DNA from: Cypionkella sp.
Lineage (GTDB): Bacteria; Pseudomonadota; Alphaproteobacteria; Rhodobacterales; Rhodobacteraceae
Direction: 5' to 3'
Assembly (NCBI RefSeq): GCF_030652235.1
Contig: NZ_JAUSBA010000051.1
Location: 1-64,000, forward strand
DNA length: 64,000 bases
Part shown: in pieces, positions 29,565-38,804 of the stretch
Numbering within the stretch: the stretch's first letter is position 1
How the letters are laid out: the number at the start of each line of letters is the position of its first letter
Notes under the pieces: generated by a model
The model's input: only the letters and a program-made list of their open reading frames with translations
Told to the model about the DNA's origin: nothing
Database searches by the model: none
Made by a program: the position numbers and the translations under genes

Positions 29565-29660
29565 GTCGGCCCCTTGTGGTTGGTTGTGCTTGCGCAGGGT
29601 TTAGGTGAAAATACTGTGAAAGGGAAGATGGTATGCGACGGTATACCGAAATGTCTCGGC

Positions 29661-30245
29661 CTATTTGAAGAAGCTTTGGGTCTTCGCGCGCACCCAATCC
29701 CATAGCCTTGGCGCGCCCTTGGCGATTTTGCTGCCAACGCGGGATTCTAACTGCTCGGGCGTGACGTTGTAGGTGATCCAAGTGCCACCGCCCGATTGCA
29801 GGTTGGCCATCACCGGCTGCACGCGGTCCAGGGATTTGGCGAAGATGGCGTCGGGGGTTTGGGCTGCTTCAAACTCATCCCAGATCGCGCGAAGGTCGGA
29901 GCTTAGGTCATTGGGAAGCAGCCCGAAGATGCGATCTGCGGCGCGGGATTCGGCGGCTTGGGTGTCTGTAGAGGCATGAGCAAGGCCATTCGCGGAATGG
30001 ATCGGCACGTCGCCGACATCAATTTCCACCAGATCATGTACCAGCAACATCTTGATCACGCGCGAGATATCAACGTTGGGGGTGGCGTGGTCGGCCAGCA
30101 CCAGCGCGTAAAGCGCCAGATGCCAGGAATGTTCGCCCGAATTTTCCCGCCGCGAGCCATCGCACAACGTCGTAGCCCGCAGCACCGATTTCAGGCGATC
30201 TGCCTCATTCAGAAACGCGAATTGCGCCTCCAGCCGGGCCGTCAA
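29661..30245 (-). CDS. HD-domain hydrolase (YfbR-like)
   Basis: 194 residues. The HD metal site is visible: His in GEHSWHLALYAL (near residue 38), the HD pair in MLLVHDLVEID (near 70) and the later Asp in FAKSLDRVQPV (near 140). Relatives include 5'-deoxynucleotidases and other nucleotide phosphohydrolases. The start is a TTG that overlaps the stop of the upstream 86-residue gene as TTGA; no ATG is available before the conserved part. It is the third gene of a hydrolase - small unknown - HD unit. Confidence 0.83.
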   Translation of the reverse strand: MTARLEAQFAFLNEADRLKSVLRATTLCDGSRRENSGEHSWHLALYALVLADHATPNVDISRVIKMLLVHDLVEIDVGDVPIHSANGLAHASTDTQAAESRAADRIFGLLPNDLSSDLRAIWDEFEAAQTPDAIFAKSLDRVQPVMANLQSGGGTWITYNVTPEQLESRVGSKIAKGAPRLWDWVRAKTQSFFK

Positions 30246-30502
30246 TGGCCGCTCTGCATATGCGGGCCGGGCGGCGGCGTTGTGCCTTCGCGTTTGGCTT
30301 TCAGCAAAGCGTCGATGTATTTGCGCCCGCGCTGTTCAGCGACGCGGACGCGGTAGGCGGTTAAAAACGCCTCCTGCATGGTGGGCGAGGCATCCAGCAG
30401 CACTTTGGAGACCTTGTCGGGCAAGCGGTGGTCGTCGAGTTCTTCCATCGCGGCGATCACGTCGCGGGCAAGCGCATCGCCCATATCCTCGACGACGCCC
30501 AT
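30242..30502 (-). CDS. Small conserved-looking protein of unknown function
   Basis: 86 residues, mostly helical and charged; EELDDHRLPDKVSKVLLDASPTMQEAFL has the look of a folded helical domain, and the tail is Pro-rich. No domain recognised. It starts directly after the alpha/beta hydrolase stop (TAAATG) and overlaps the next gene by four bases, so it is translated as part of one operon. Real coding status is supported by this packing. Confidence 0.65.
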   Translation of the reverse strand: MGVVEDMGDALARDVIAAMEELDDHRLPDKVSKVLLDASPTMQEAFLTAYRVRVAEQRGRKYIDALLKAKREGTTPPPGPHMQSGH

Positions 30503-31162
30503 TTAGCGGGTCACTTCTGTCAGACGACGCTTCACATAGCCCGACACGGTGTCGATCATCGGCTTCATATGCGCTTCTTCATCCTTGAAGAAGTGATCGG
30601 CGCCCTCAATCTGGGTATGGGTGACGGTGATGCCCTTCTGCTCGTGCAGTTTGTTCACCAGATTGATGGTGTCTTTCGGCGGAGCCACCTTGTCTGCGGT
30701 GCCGTTGATGATCAGGCCAGACGCCGGGCAGGGGGCGAGGAAGCTGAAATCATAGAGGTTCGCCGGTGGGGCGACCGAGATGAAACCGGTGATTTCCGGG
30801 CGGCGCATCAGCAGTTGCATGCCGATCCACGCGCCAAACGAAAAGCCCGCGACCCAGCAATGCTTGGCGTTCTGGTTCATGCTTTGCAGGTAATCGAGGG
30901 CGGAAGCCGCATCCGACAGTTCGCCAATGCCCATGTCATATTCGCCTTGGCTACGCCCAACACCGCGGAAGTTGAACCGCATCACGGTGAAGCCAAGGTT
31001 GTAGAACGCGTAATGCAGGTTGTAGACAACCTTGTTGTTCATCGTGCCGCCGTAAGCCGGATGCGGGTGCAGCACGATCGCAATCGGCGCATCACGCTCT
31101 TTCTGCGGATGGTAACGTGCTTCGAGGCGGCCTTCTGGGCCGGCGAATATAACTTCGGGCAT
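30503..31162 (-). CDS. Alpha/beta hydrolase
   Basis: 219 residues of the small dienelactone-hydrolase-like alpha/beta type: oxyanion region HPHPAYGGTMNN near residue 32, nucleophile elbow GFSFGAW (Ser near 107), acid in NGTADKV (near 155) and His in GADHFFKD (near 186). Cytoplasmic, no signal. The substrate is unknown. GGAG precedes the ATG. It is divergent from iscR and first gene of a three-gene unit. Confidence 0.85.
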   Translation of the reverse strand: MPEVIFAGPEGRLEARYHPQKERDAPIAIVLHPHPAYGGTMNNKVVYNLHYAFYNLGFTVMRFNFRGVGRSQGEYDMGIGELSDAASALDYLQSMNQNAKHCWVAGFSFGAWIGMQLLMRRPEITGFISVAPPANLYDFSFLAPCPASGLIINGTADKVAPPKDTINLVNKLHEQKGITVTHTQIEGADHFFKDEEAHMKPMIDTVSGYVKRRLTEVTR

Positions 31163-31217
31163 GTAAGCTCCGTGCCTGTTTCCCGAACGAATTGTTGACG
31201 AATTCGCTCGGATATAC

Positions 31218-31230
31218 TAGAACCATTCTA
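31218..31230. promoter_or_regulatory. IscR operator candidate
   Basis: TAGAA-CCA-TTCTA, a perfect 5-bp inverted repeat in an AT-rich stretch about 95 bases before the iscR start. It sits in the divergent region, where autoregulation of iscR-suf is expected. Confidence 0.55.
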
Positions 31231-31321
31231 AAGCGGCAAAACCGCTCATGGACTGGGGTTGAGTTAAGCGGACGCACCCCCGACGTCAATGGATAGTCAC
31301 GAAATTGGGTGGGTGCTGGGC

Positions 31322-31798
31322 ATGAAACTATCGACCAAGGGGCGTTACGCGATGGTGGCGCTGGCCGATCTGGCTTTGGCCGAGGTTAAAGGCAGCGATG
31401 ATTTGATGTCGCTGGCGGCAATTGCCAAGCGGCAGGACTTGTCTTTGCCCTATCTGGAACAGTTGTTCGTCAAGCTGCGCCGCGCGGGTTTGGTGGAGGC
31501 GGTGCGCGGTCCGGGCGGCGGTTACCGCTTGGCGCGCAACCCGGATTCCATTCGGATTTCCGAGGTGATGGAAGCGGTTGAGGAGAACGTCGATGCGATG
31601 CATTCGGGGGCGGGGGCCTCGGGTGGCGTGTCTGGTTCGCGGGCGCAAAGCCTGACCAATCGACTGTGGGAGGGGCTTTCGGCGCATGTCTATGTATTCT
31701 TGCACCAGACGCGGCTGTCGGATGTGATCGGCAATGCGATGACGCCATGCCCGGCGGTGCCCGCTTTGTTCCGGGTGGTGGATGTGGTCGAGGAATGA
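31322..31798 (+). CDS. iscR: Iron-sulfur cluster regulator IscR (Rrf2 family)
   Basis: 158 residues. The Rrf2 winged helix starts MKLSTKGRYAMVAL; LPYLEQLFVKLRRAGLV is the recognition part and GPGGGYRLAR the wing. In E. coli IscR three cysteines and a histidine hold the [2Fe-2S] cluster; here the corresponding loop (about 91-107, HSGAGASGGVSG) has no cysteine and the only one is Cys143 in MTPCPAV. This matches the single-Cys IscR reported for Rhodobacter sphaeroides, a repressor of iron-sulfur genes. I chose ATG 31322 because it begins the conserved domain. Its stop overlaps the cysteine desulfurase start (ATGA). Confidence 0.92.
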   Translation: MKLSTKGRYAMVALADLALAEVKGSDDLMSLAAIAKRQDLSLPYLEQLFVKLRRAGLVEAVRGPGGGYRLARNPDSIRISEVMEAVEENVDAMHSGAGASGGVSGSRAQSLTNRLWEGLSAHVYVFLHQTRLSDVIGNAMTPCPAVPALFRVVDVVEE

Positions 31799-32838
31799 GC
31801 CGGATTTATCTTGATTGGAACGCGACCACGCCGCTGCGCCCGGAAGCGCGCGCGGCGATGATTGCGGCGATGGAGGTGGTGGGCAACCCGTCTTCGGTGC
31901 ATGCCGAGGGGCGGGCGGCGAAGGCGTTGATGGAACGCTCGCGGCGGAAGATTGCTGCTGCGCTGGGGGCAGAGGGCGCAGATATCGTGTTTACCTCGGG
32001 GGCAACCGAGGCTGCGGCCTTGGCCTGCGCGGGGCGGGGGCTGAATTGTGCGCAAGTGGAGCATGAGGCGGTTTCGGCTTGGTGCGAGGCGGGGCTGGCG
32101 GTGGATTCGAACGGCCGGGTGACAGTGTTGGAGCCTGCCCGCACCGCGTTGCAACTGGCAAACTCCGAAACCGGCGTGGTGCAGGAATTGCCTGCTGGTT
32201 TGGCGGTTTCTGATTTGACGCAAGGCTTTGGCAAGCTGCCGTTGGCGTTCAATTGGCTGGGATGCGAGATGGGTTTGATCTCGGCGCATAAGCTGGGTGG
32301 CCCGAAAGGCATCGGCGCTTTGGTGCTGCGACCCGGCTTGGATGTGGCGTCACAACTGAAGGGCGGCGGGCAGGAGATGGGGCGGCGGGCTGGCACCGAA
32401 AACCTGATTGGCATCGCGGGATTTGCAGCGGCGGCAGAGGCGGCTGCGCGGGATTTGGCGGATGGGATTTGGGAGCGGGTGGCGGAAATTAGAAATATTC
32501 TAGATTCAGCATTGTCCGCCATGGGATTTGATATTATTTCAGTCGGGAATAGGGCGAAGCGGTTGCCGAACACGTTGAACCTGATCGCGCCGGGCTGGAA
32601 GGGCGAGACGCAGGTGATGGCGATGGATCTGGCGGGGTTTTCGGTATCGGCGGGCTCGGCCTGTTCCAGCGGCAAAGTGCGCGCCAGTCGGGTGCTGAAG
32701 GCGATGGGCTATGATGAGGCGGCGGCGGGTCAGGCGATCCGCATCTCGCTAGGACCGGATGTGACAGAGACCCAAGTGCTGCGCTTCGCCGAAGCCTGGG
32801 CGCGGGACTACAAACGGATACGTTCGCGCGTCGCGTGA
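31795..32838 (+). CDS. Cysteine desulfurase, NifS/IscS-like
   Basis: PLP enzyme that takes sulfur from cysteine for Fe-S assembly. 347 residues, shorter than the usual 380-400. PLP lysine in [11 protein letters not shown] (near residue 164), PLP-phosphate/aspartate region [15 protein letters not shown] histidine near 86, and the catalytic cysteine in [11 protein letters not shown] (near 288). ATG 31795 overlaps the iscR stop. It is the first of two cysteine desulfurases in this operon; the other is SufS. An AT-rich patch at 32485-32560 contains a second TAGAA-N3-TTCTA. Confidence 0.9.
   Translation: MSRIYLDWNATTPLRPEARAAMIAAMEVVGNPSSVHAEGRAAKALMERSRRKIAAALGAEGADIVFTSGATEAAALACAGRGLNCAQVEHEAVSAWCEAGLAVDSNGRVTVLEPARTALQLANSETGVVQELPAGLAVSDLTQGFGKLPLAFNWLGCEMGLISAHKLGGPKGIGALVLRPGLDVASQLKGGGQEMGRRAGTENLIGIAGFAAAAEAAARDLADGIWERVAEIRNILDSALSAMGFDIISVGNRAKRLPNTLNLIAPGWKGETQVMAMDLAGFSVSAGSACSSGKVRASRVLKAMGYDEAAAGQAIRISLGPDVTETQVLRFAEAWARDYKRIRSRVA
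32490..32502. promoter_or_regulatory. Intragenic copy of the IscR-like motif
   Basis: TAGAA-ATA-TTCTA has the same arms and spacing as the box upstream of iscR, but lies in the cysteine desulfurase coding region, about 380 bases before sufB. It may be an internal operator or chance. Confidence 0.35.
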
Positions 32839-32878
32839 ACTTCAGGCGGCAACGCCATGGAATAAAAGGAAGATAGTG

Positions 32879-34393
32879 ATGGCCGATTTAGATCTGGAAG
32901 TGCGTGATGGGGTGGATCGGGAGACGATCGAGACCGTTCATGCGATGTCTGGCACCTACAAATACGGCTGGGCGACCGAGATTGAGATGGATTACGCGCC
33001 GAAGGGTGTGTCGGAAGACATCGTGCGGCTGATTTCTTCGAAGAATGAAGAACCCGAGTGGATGCTGGAATGGCGTCTGACCGCGTATCGGCGTTGGGTT
33101 CAGATGGAAGAGCCGCATTGGGCGATGTTGAACTATCCTAAGATCGACTATCAGGATCAGTATTACTACGCCAAACCCAAGAGTATGGCGGTGAAACCGA
33201 AATCGCTGGATGACGTCGATCCCAAGATCTTGGCCACCTATAAGAAGCTCGGCATCCCGTTGAAAGAACAGCTTATTCTGGCCGGAGTTGAGGGCGCAGA
33301 GACGATGGGCGAGCGCAAGGTCGCTGTGGATGCGGTGTTCGATTCCGTGTCGGTTGGTACCACATTCAAGGCGGAATTGGCGAAAGCCGGGGTAATTTTC
33401 TGCTCGATTTCGGAAGCGATCAAGGAACATCCCGAACTGGTGAAGAAATACATCGGCTCGGTGGTGCCGCAGTCGGATAACTTCTTTGCGACACTGAATT
33501 CGGCGGTGTTTTCCGATGGTTCCTTCGTTTATATCCCGCCGGGCACCCGTTGCCCGATGGAGCTTTCGACCTATTTCCGCATCAATGCCGAGAACACCGG
33601 GCAGTTCGAGCGCACGCTGATCATTGCCGATAAAGGCAGTTACGTCAGCTACTTGGAAGGTTGCACGGCGCCAAAACGCGACACCAATCAACTGCATGCA
33701 GCGGTTGTGGAACTGGTGATTTTGGAAGATGCCGAGGTGAAATACTCAACAGTGCAGAACTGGTATCCGGGCGATGAAAACGGCCTTGGCGGCATCTATA
33801 ACTTCGTGACCAAACGCGCCGATTGCCGGGGCGATCGGGCGAAAGTGATGTGGACGCAAGTGGAGACCGGTTCGGCGATCACTTGGAAATACCCGTCTTG
33901 CATCCTGCGTGGCGATGATAGTCAGGGCGAGTTTTACTCGATCGCGATTGCCAACAATGCCCAGCAAGCCGACACTGGCACCAAGATGGTGCATTTGGGC
34001 AAGCGCACAAAATCGCGTATTGTTTCCAAGGGCATATCGGCGGGCAGGGCGCAGAATACCTATCGTGGCCTGGTGTCGATGCACCCGAAAGCCACCGACA
34101 GCCGCAACTATACCCAATGCGACAGCCTGCTGATCGGCGATAAATGTGGGGCCCACACCGTGCCCTACATTGAGGTAAAGAACAATTCCAGCCGGGTTGA
34201 GCACGAGGCGACGACCAGCAAGGTGGATGAGGATCAGTTGTTCTATTGCCGCTCGCGCGGGATGGACGAGGAAGAAGCTGTGGCGCTGGTGGTGAACGGT
34301 TTCTGCAAGGAAGTTCTGCAAGCCCTGCCGATGGAATTTGCAATGGAAGCACAAAGTTTGGTTGCGATCAGCCTTGAAGGCTCGGTTGGCTAA
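32879..34393 (+). CDS. sufB: Fe-S cluster assembly protein SufB
   Basis: Scaffold subunit of SufBCD. 504 residues, with [21 protein letters not shown] (in parts) near residue 218 and the conserved [20 protein letters not shown] region near 417, the normal beta-helix core. ATG 32879 has AAGGAAG upstream; a GTG three bases earlier is possible. 40 bases after the desulfurase, and 42 bases before sufC. Confidence 0.97.
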   Translation: MADLDLEVRDGVDRETIETVHAMSGTYKYGWATEIEMDYAPKGVSEDIVRLISSKNEEPEWMLEWRLTAYRRWVQMEEPHWAMLNYPKIDYQDQYYYAKPKSMAVKPKSLDDVDPKILATYKKLGIPLKEQLILAGVEGAETMGERKVAVDAVFDSVSVGTTFKAELAKAGVIFCSISEAIKEHPELVKKYIGSVVPQSDNFFATLNSAVFSDGSFVYIPPGTRCPMELSTYFRINAENTGQFERTLIIADKGSYVSYLEGCTAPKRDTNQLHAAVVELVILEDAEVKYSTVQNWYPGDENGLGGIYNFVTKRADCRGDRAKVMWTQVETGSAITWKYPSCILRGDDSQGEFYSIAIANNAQQADTGTKMVHLGKRTKSRIVSKGISAGRAQNTYRGLVSMHPKATDSRNYTQCDSLLIGDKCGAHTVPYIEVKNNSSRVEHEATTSKVDEDQLFYCRSRGMDEEEAVALVVNGFCKEVLQALPMEFAMEAQSLVAISLEGSVG

Positions 34394-34435
34394 AGTTTGG
34401 CAGCTCTGTTGCGTGAAAAGATGAATGAGGGAAAA

Positions 34436-35191
34436 ATGCTCGAAATCAATAACCTACACGTCAAACTTGAAGAAGAAGATAAAGTCATTCTGCGCGGAGT
34501 TAACCTAAAGATCGGCGCTGGCGAAGTGCATGCGATCATGGGGCCGAATGGGTCGGGCAAGTCGACGCTGTCATATGTGCTGTCGGGCCGCGATGGCTAT
34601 GAGGTGACCGAGGGTTCGGCCAAGCTTGAAGGTCAAGAGCTGCTAGAGATGGAGCCAGAAGCGCGGGCTGCGGTGGGGCTGTTTTTGGCGTTCCAATATC
34701 CGGTGGAGATCCCCGGTGTTGGCAATATGACCTTTCTGCGCACCGCAGTGAACGCGCAGCGAAAAGCACGCAATGAGACGGAGATCTCGGCGGGTGATTT
34801 CTTGAAACTGGTGCGGGAAAAGGCGAAGGCACTGCAAATTGATGCTGAAATGCTGAAGCGTCCGGTCAATGTCGGCTTCTCGGGCGGCGAGAAAAAGCGC
34901 AACGAGATCCTGCAAATGGCGATGCTGGAACCGAAGATGTGCATTCTGGATGAGACGGATTCTGGGCTGGATGTCGATGCGATGAAGTTGGTTGCGGAAG
35001 GCGTCAATGCTTTGCGCGGGGCAGGGCGTTCATTCTTGGTTATCACGCATTATCAAAGGCTTCTCGACCATATCAAACCTGATTTTGTGCATATCATGGC
35101 GGCGGGGCGGATTATCAAAACCGGCGGGCCAGAGCTGGCGCTGGAAGTTGAGAACAACGGCTATGCAGACCTTTTGGCGGAGAGTGTCTGA
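34436..35191 (+). CDS. sufC: Fe-S cluster assembly ATPase SufC
   Basis: ABC-type ATPase of the SufBCD complex. 251 residues: Walker A GPNGSGKST near residue 36, signature GFSGGEKKRNEILQ near 144, Walker B CILDETDSGLDVDA near 168. ATG 34436 has GAGGG six bases upstream; the longer frame from 34397 is not conserved. The stop shares its last base with the sufD start. Confidence 0.97.
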   Translation: MLEINNLHVKLEEEDKVILRGVNLKIGAGEVHAIMGPNGSGKSTLSYVLSGRDGYEVTEGSAKLEGQELLEMEPEARAAVGLFLAFQYPVEIPGVGNMTFLRTAVNAQRKARNETEISAGDFLKLVREKAKALQIDAEMLKRPVNVGFSGGEKKRNEILQMAMLEPKMCILDETDSGLDVDAMKLVAEGVNALRGAGRSFLVITHYQRLLDHIKPDFVHIMAAGRIIKTGGPELALEVENNGYADLLAESV

Positions 35192-36477
35192 TGGCGGTTT
35201 TGCAATCGAAGCACGATGCGCTGCAGGCGCGGATTGCCGCTTTAAGCTTTGCACCGCAGGGCTGGCTGGGGGCCGCGCGCAGCGATGCTTTGGCGCGTCT
35301 GACCGCGATGGGGCTGCCTGGCAAACGTGATGAATATTGGCGCTACACCGACCCGACCGGGCTGAACGCGGTCGAGGCCGCCCCGGTCACTCTGTTCGAT
35401 CCGGGTGACGAACCCGCACCGTTCAGCGGCGTGGATCGGTTGAAAATCGTGTTTGTCGATGGTGTGTTTGATGCCAGCCAGTCGGATGCACTGGCGCTGG
35501 AGGGCGTGCAGATTGAGCGGACGTGTGACGCGGCTGAGGCCGATATTCACTGGGCGAGTGCGCTTTATGGCGTGCTGGAAGCCCGTGGCCAAAGCCCGGT
35601 GCAGCGGCCATTCGCGGCGTTGAATTCGGCTTTTGCGGATGATGGCCTGTTGATCCGCGTAACGCAGACGCCATCTAAACCTATTTCTTTGATTTATCAC
35701 CATAAATCAATGACTTCTGACGTGATTCTGCATCACTGCATTAAGGTTGAATCCGGTGCGGAAGTGACCATTCTCGAGAATGGGGCTGCTGCTGCGCGCT
35801 TCAACCATGTGATGGAAATTGAGGTCGCCGATGACGCGCGCTTTCACCACATCCGGGCGCAGGGCCGGGCGCATACACGGCAAGCGGTGACGCATCTGTT
35901 TGCCCGCATTGGCCGCAATGCTGCATTCAAATCCTTCACCCTGACCGCAAACGGCCGTCTGACCCGCAATGATGCGGTGCTGGAACTGCTCGGCGCGGAT
36001 TCGGTGGCGCATGTCGCTGGGGCGGCTTTGGGTGACGGCGATTTTCACCACGACGACACCGTATTCATCACTCATGCCGCCGAGCGCTGCGAAAGCCGCC
36101 AAGTGTTCAAGAAAGTGCTGAAAAACGGCGCGGTTGGGGTGTTTCAGGGCAAGATTCTGGTGAAACAGGGCGCGCAGAAGACCGATGGCTATCAGATCAG
36201 TCAGGCGCTGATGCTGGATGGCGACAGCCAGTTTTTGGCCAAGCCCGAACTGGAAATCTACGCCGATGACGTGAAATGCAGCCACGGTTCGACCTCGGGC
36301 GCGATTGATGAAACCGCTTTGTTCTACCTGCGCTCGCGCGGGGTGCCGTTGCGGCAAGCGCAATCGCTGCTGGTGCTGGCGTTCTTGGCCGAGGCGATTT
36401 CGGAAATTGAAGATGAGGTGATTTCCGACGATATCCGGCAGCGGTTGCAAAGCTGGCTGGCGCGTCACGAGCATTAA
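35191..36477 (+). CDS. sufD: Fe-S cluster assembly protein SufD
   Basis: Partner of SufB and SufC. 428 residues: N-terminal helical part (KRDEYWRYTDPTGL near residue 46), beta-helix core and the C-terminal DVKCSHGSTSGAIDETALFYLRSRG segment (in parts: CSHGSTSGAID, FYLRSRGVP) that is diagnostic. It overlaps sufC by one base. 35689-35710 within the gene is a perfect AT-rich inverted repeat. Confidence 0.95.
   Translation: MAVLQSKHDALQARIAALSFAPQGWLGAARSDALARLTAMGLPGKRDEYWRYTDPTGLNAVEAAPVTLFDPGDEPAPFSGVDRLKIVFVDGVFDASQSDALALEGVQIERTCDAAEADIHWASALYGVLEARGQSPVQRPFAALNSAFADDGLLIRVTQTPSKPISLIYHHKSMTSDVILHHCIKVESGAEVTILENGAAAARFNHVMEIEVADDARFHHIRAQGRAHTRQAVTHLFARIGRNAAFKSFTLTANGRLTRNDAVLELLGADSVAHVAGAALGDGDFHHDDTVFITHAAERCESRQVFKKVLKNGAVGVFQGKILVKQGAQKTDGYQISQALMLDGDSQFLAKPELEIYADDVKCSHGSTSGAIDETALFYLRSRGVPLRQAQSLLVLAFLAEAISEIEDEVISDDIRQRLQSWLARHEH
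35689..35710 (+). repeat. Perfect 9-bp inverted repeat inside sufD
   Basis: TTGATTTAT and ATAAATCAA are exact inverse partners around CACC. The bases 35670-35730 are far AT-richer than the surrounding gene. Confidence 0.85.
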
Positions 36478-36966
36478 ATGTCAGTCACAACCGATATCGT
36501 GCAGGCATGGCGGCAGCCGAAAGCGGTGATGCGGCGGCATTTGCAGCGGCCCAAATCTGAGCCGTTCGCCTTCAGCCTGCTGGTGGCATTTTTGCTGCTG
36601 GCTTTCGTGTCGCTGTGGCCGTTCCTGTCGCGCCAAACCGTACTGCAGCCCGAGGTGCCGATGGTGCAGCGGCTGGTGGCTTCGGGGTTGGCACTGCTGG
36701 CTTTGGTCCCCTTCTTTTATCTGCTGGCAGCCGTAAGCCATTGGATCGCAAAGGCAATGCGCGGGCAGGGCAGCTATTTCTCTGCGCGTCTGGCGCTGTT
36801 TTCGTCGCTTTTGGCGGTGACGCCGGGGATGCTGTTGCAGGGGTTGGTCGCCGGGATGATCGGGCCGGGTTTGCAAGCCAATCTGGTGGCGGTCGTGGTC
36901 GGCCTGGGCTTTCTCTGGATCTGGATTTCGATGTTGCGGGAAGCGGGGCGTGGCGATGCAGGCTGA
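36478..36966 (+). CDS. Yip1-family membrane protein (suf operon, first copy)
   Basis: 162 residues with four hydrophobic helices after a cytosolic N-terminus (about residues 1-30); the pattern of long helices FSLLVAFLLLAFVSLW and GLALLALVPFFYLLAAV fits the bacterial Yip1/PF04893-like group. It starts immediately after the sufD stop (TAAATG), so it is cotranslated. No role in Fe-S assembly is established; the position is the only link. Its 3' end overlaps the next gene. Confidence 0.75.
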   Translation: MSVTTDIVQAWRQPKAVMRRHLQRPKSEPFAFSLLVAFLLLAFVSLWPFLSRQTVLQPEVPMVQRLVASGLALLALVPFFYLLAAVSHWIAKAMRGQGSYFSARLALFSSLLAVTPGMLLQGLVAGMIGPGLQANLVAVVVGLGFLWIWISMLREAGRGDAG

Positions 36967-37537
36967 ACTCAGGCATGTCATGCAGTTGACCGTGCAAAAC
37001 CCACGCGCGGCGGCGCGACATTTGTTGGGCTTGCGGTTGCCGCTTTCAACGGTCTGGCTGATGACGGCGTTGATGGCGGTGCTCTCAGCCCTGCTTGCCA
37101 CGGTGTCTTTGCTGCTGGCACCCGATCAGGCTGAACCCAGTATGATCGAGCCTAGCATCTTGGCCATGTTGCAAAATCCGCTTCAGGTGGCGGCTCTGCA
37201 AGCCGTCGTGATGGTGATCATGGCGATGCTTGCGCAAGGCGTGGGGCGGATGTTTGGTGGGCTTGGCGGCTTTGCCGATGCACTTGTGTTGATCGCATGG
37301 ACCGAAGCGTTGCTGTGTTTGCTGCAACTGGCGCAGATCGTGATGATGGTGGTGTCGCCCTCGTTGGCTTCCGCCATAGGTTTGTTCGGTATGGTATTGT
37401 TTGTGTGGGTTTTATCCAACTTTATCGCCGAGATGCACAGCTTTGCTTCGGCTGCAAAAGTACTGTTTGGCATTATCGGAACGGTGCTTGCCGTCTCGGT
37501 CTTGCTCGCGATCGCGCTGGTGGGAATGAAAGGCTGA
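36956..37537 (+). CDS. Yip1-family membrane protein (suf operon, second copy)
   Basis: 193 residues with about five membrane helices (STVWLMTALMAVLSALLAT, VVMVIMAMLAQGVGRM, LGLFGMVLFVWVLSN-like segments) and a central GGLGGFADALVLIAW of the Yip1 type. It overlaps the preceding Yip1-like gene by 11 bases and precedes sufS by two bases. The start is ATG 36956. The pair looks like an old duplication, both kept inside the operon. Confidence 0.75.
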   Translation: MQAELRHVMQLTVQNPRAAARHLLGLRLPLSTVWLMTALMAVLSALLATVSLLLAPDQAEPSMIEPSILAMLQNPLQVAALQAVVMVIMAMLAQGVGRMFGGLGGFADALVLIAWTEALLCLLQLAQIVMMVVSPSLASAIGLFGMVLFVWVLSNFIAEMHSFASAAKVLFGIIGTVLAVSVLLAIALVGMKG

Positions 37538-37539
37538 TC

Positions 37540-38760
37540 ATGTACGATATCGCGAAAATTCGCAGCGATTTCCCGATCTTGTCGCGGCAGGTCAATGGCA
37601 AACCGTTAGTTTACCTGGATAATGGGGCTTCGGCGCAAAAGCCGCAAGTGGTGATTGCTGCGATAAACCAAGCCTATTCGATGGAATATGCCAATGTTCA
37701 CCGGGGCTTGCACTACCTTTCTAATCTTGCGACTGACAAGTATGAGGCCACGCGCAGCAAGATCGCGCGGTTTCTGAACGCAGGCTCCGAGCATGAGATT
37801 GTCTTCACCACGGGGGCGACCGAGGGCATCAATCTGATTTCCTACGCTTGGGCGGCACCGCGGTTTCAGGCAGGTGATGAGATCGTGCTGTCGATCATGG
37901 AGCATCACGCCAATATCGTGCCGTGGCATTTTCTGCGTGAACGTTTGGGCGTGGTGCTGAAATGGGTCGAGGTTGACACCAAGGGTGATCTAGACCCGCA
38001 AGCGGTACTGGATGCGATCACCCCGCGCACCAAACTGATCGCAATTACCCATATGTCCAATGTGTTAGGAACCGTTGTTGATGTCACTGCGATCTGTCGG
38101 GGCGCGCAAGAGCGGGGAGTTCCGGTGCTGGTCGATGGCAGCCAAGCGGCGGTGCACAGTACGGTGGATGTGCAGGCCATTGGCTGCGATTTCTATGCCA
38201 TAACCGGACATAAGTTATACGGGCCAAGCGGTTCCGGCGCGATCTTCATCAAGGCCGACCGGATGGTCGAGATGCGGCCATTTCTTGGTGGCGGCGATAT
38301 GATCCGCGAGGTGACTCGCGACAGCGTGACCTACAACGACCCCCCGATGAAGTTTGAGGCTGGCACGCCGGGCATCGTGCAGCAAATCGGGCTGGGCGTG
38401 GCGCTGGACTATCTGACCGGTCTTGGTATGGCGAATATCGCCGCCTATGAGCTCGGTTTGCGCGATTATGCGAGGGCGAAACTGGCTGGATTGAACGGGT
38501 TGACCGTGCAGGGAACGTCGGACACCAAAGGCGCGATTTTCTCTTTTACGCTGCAAGGTCAAGCCCATGCGCATGATATCTCGACTGTGCTGGACAAGCG
38601 CGGCATTGCGGTGCGGGCGGGCACGCATTGTGCTATGCCGTTGATGCAGCACTATGGGCTTGGGGCAACATGCCGGGCGTCGTTCGGGCTTTACAACACC
38701 ACAGCGGAAGTCGACGCGCTGATCTCGGCCTTGGAGTTGTGCCACGAACTTTTTGGCTAA
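37540..38760 (+). CDS. sufS: Cysteine desulfurase SufS
   Basis: Class II cysteine desulfurase supplying sulfur to SufBCD. 406 residues: SNLATDKYEATRSKIARF near residue 60, VFTTGATEGINLIS near 84, PLP lysine in AITGHKLYGPSG near 226, and the catalytic cysteine in RAGTHCAMPLM near 363. It begins two bases after the second Yip1-like gene and ends the operon. SufE, SufA and SufT homologs are not found in the window, unlike many suf operons. Confidence 0.96.
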   Translation: MYDIAKIRSDFPILSRQVNGKPLVYLDNGASAQKPQVVIAAINQAYSMEYANVHRGLHYLSNLATDKYEATRSKIARFLNAGSEHEIVFTTGATEGINLISYAWAAPRFQAGDEIVLSIMEHHANIVPWHFLRERLGVVLKWVEVDTKGDLDPQAVLDAITPRTKLIAITHMSNVLGTVVDVTAICRGAQERGVPVLVDGSQAAVHSTVDVQAIGCDFYAITGHKLYGPSGSGAIFIKADRMVEMRPFLGGGDMIREVTRDSVTYNDPPMKFEAGTPGIVQQIGLGVALDYLTGLGMANIAAYELGLRDYARAKLAGLNGLTVQGTSDTKGAIFSFTLQGQAHAHDISTVLDKRGIAVRAGTHCAMPLMQHYGLGATCRASFGLYNTTAEVDALISALELCHELFG

Positions 38761-38804
38761 TTTCGCGTTGCAGCCCAAGGCAGTAACAGTTATAGCAATC
38801 GTAG

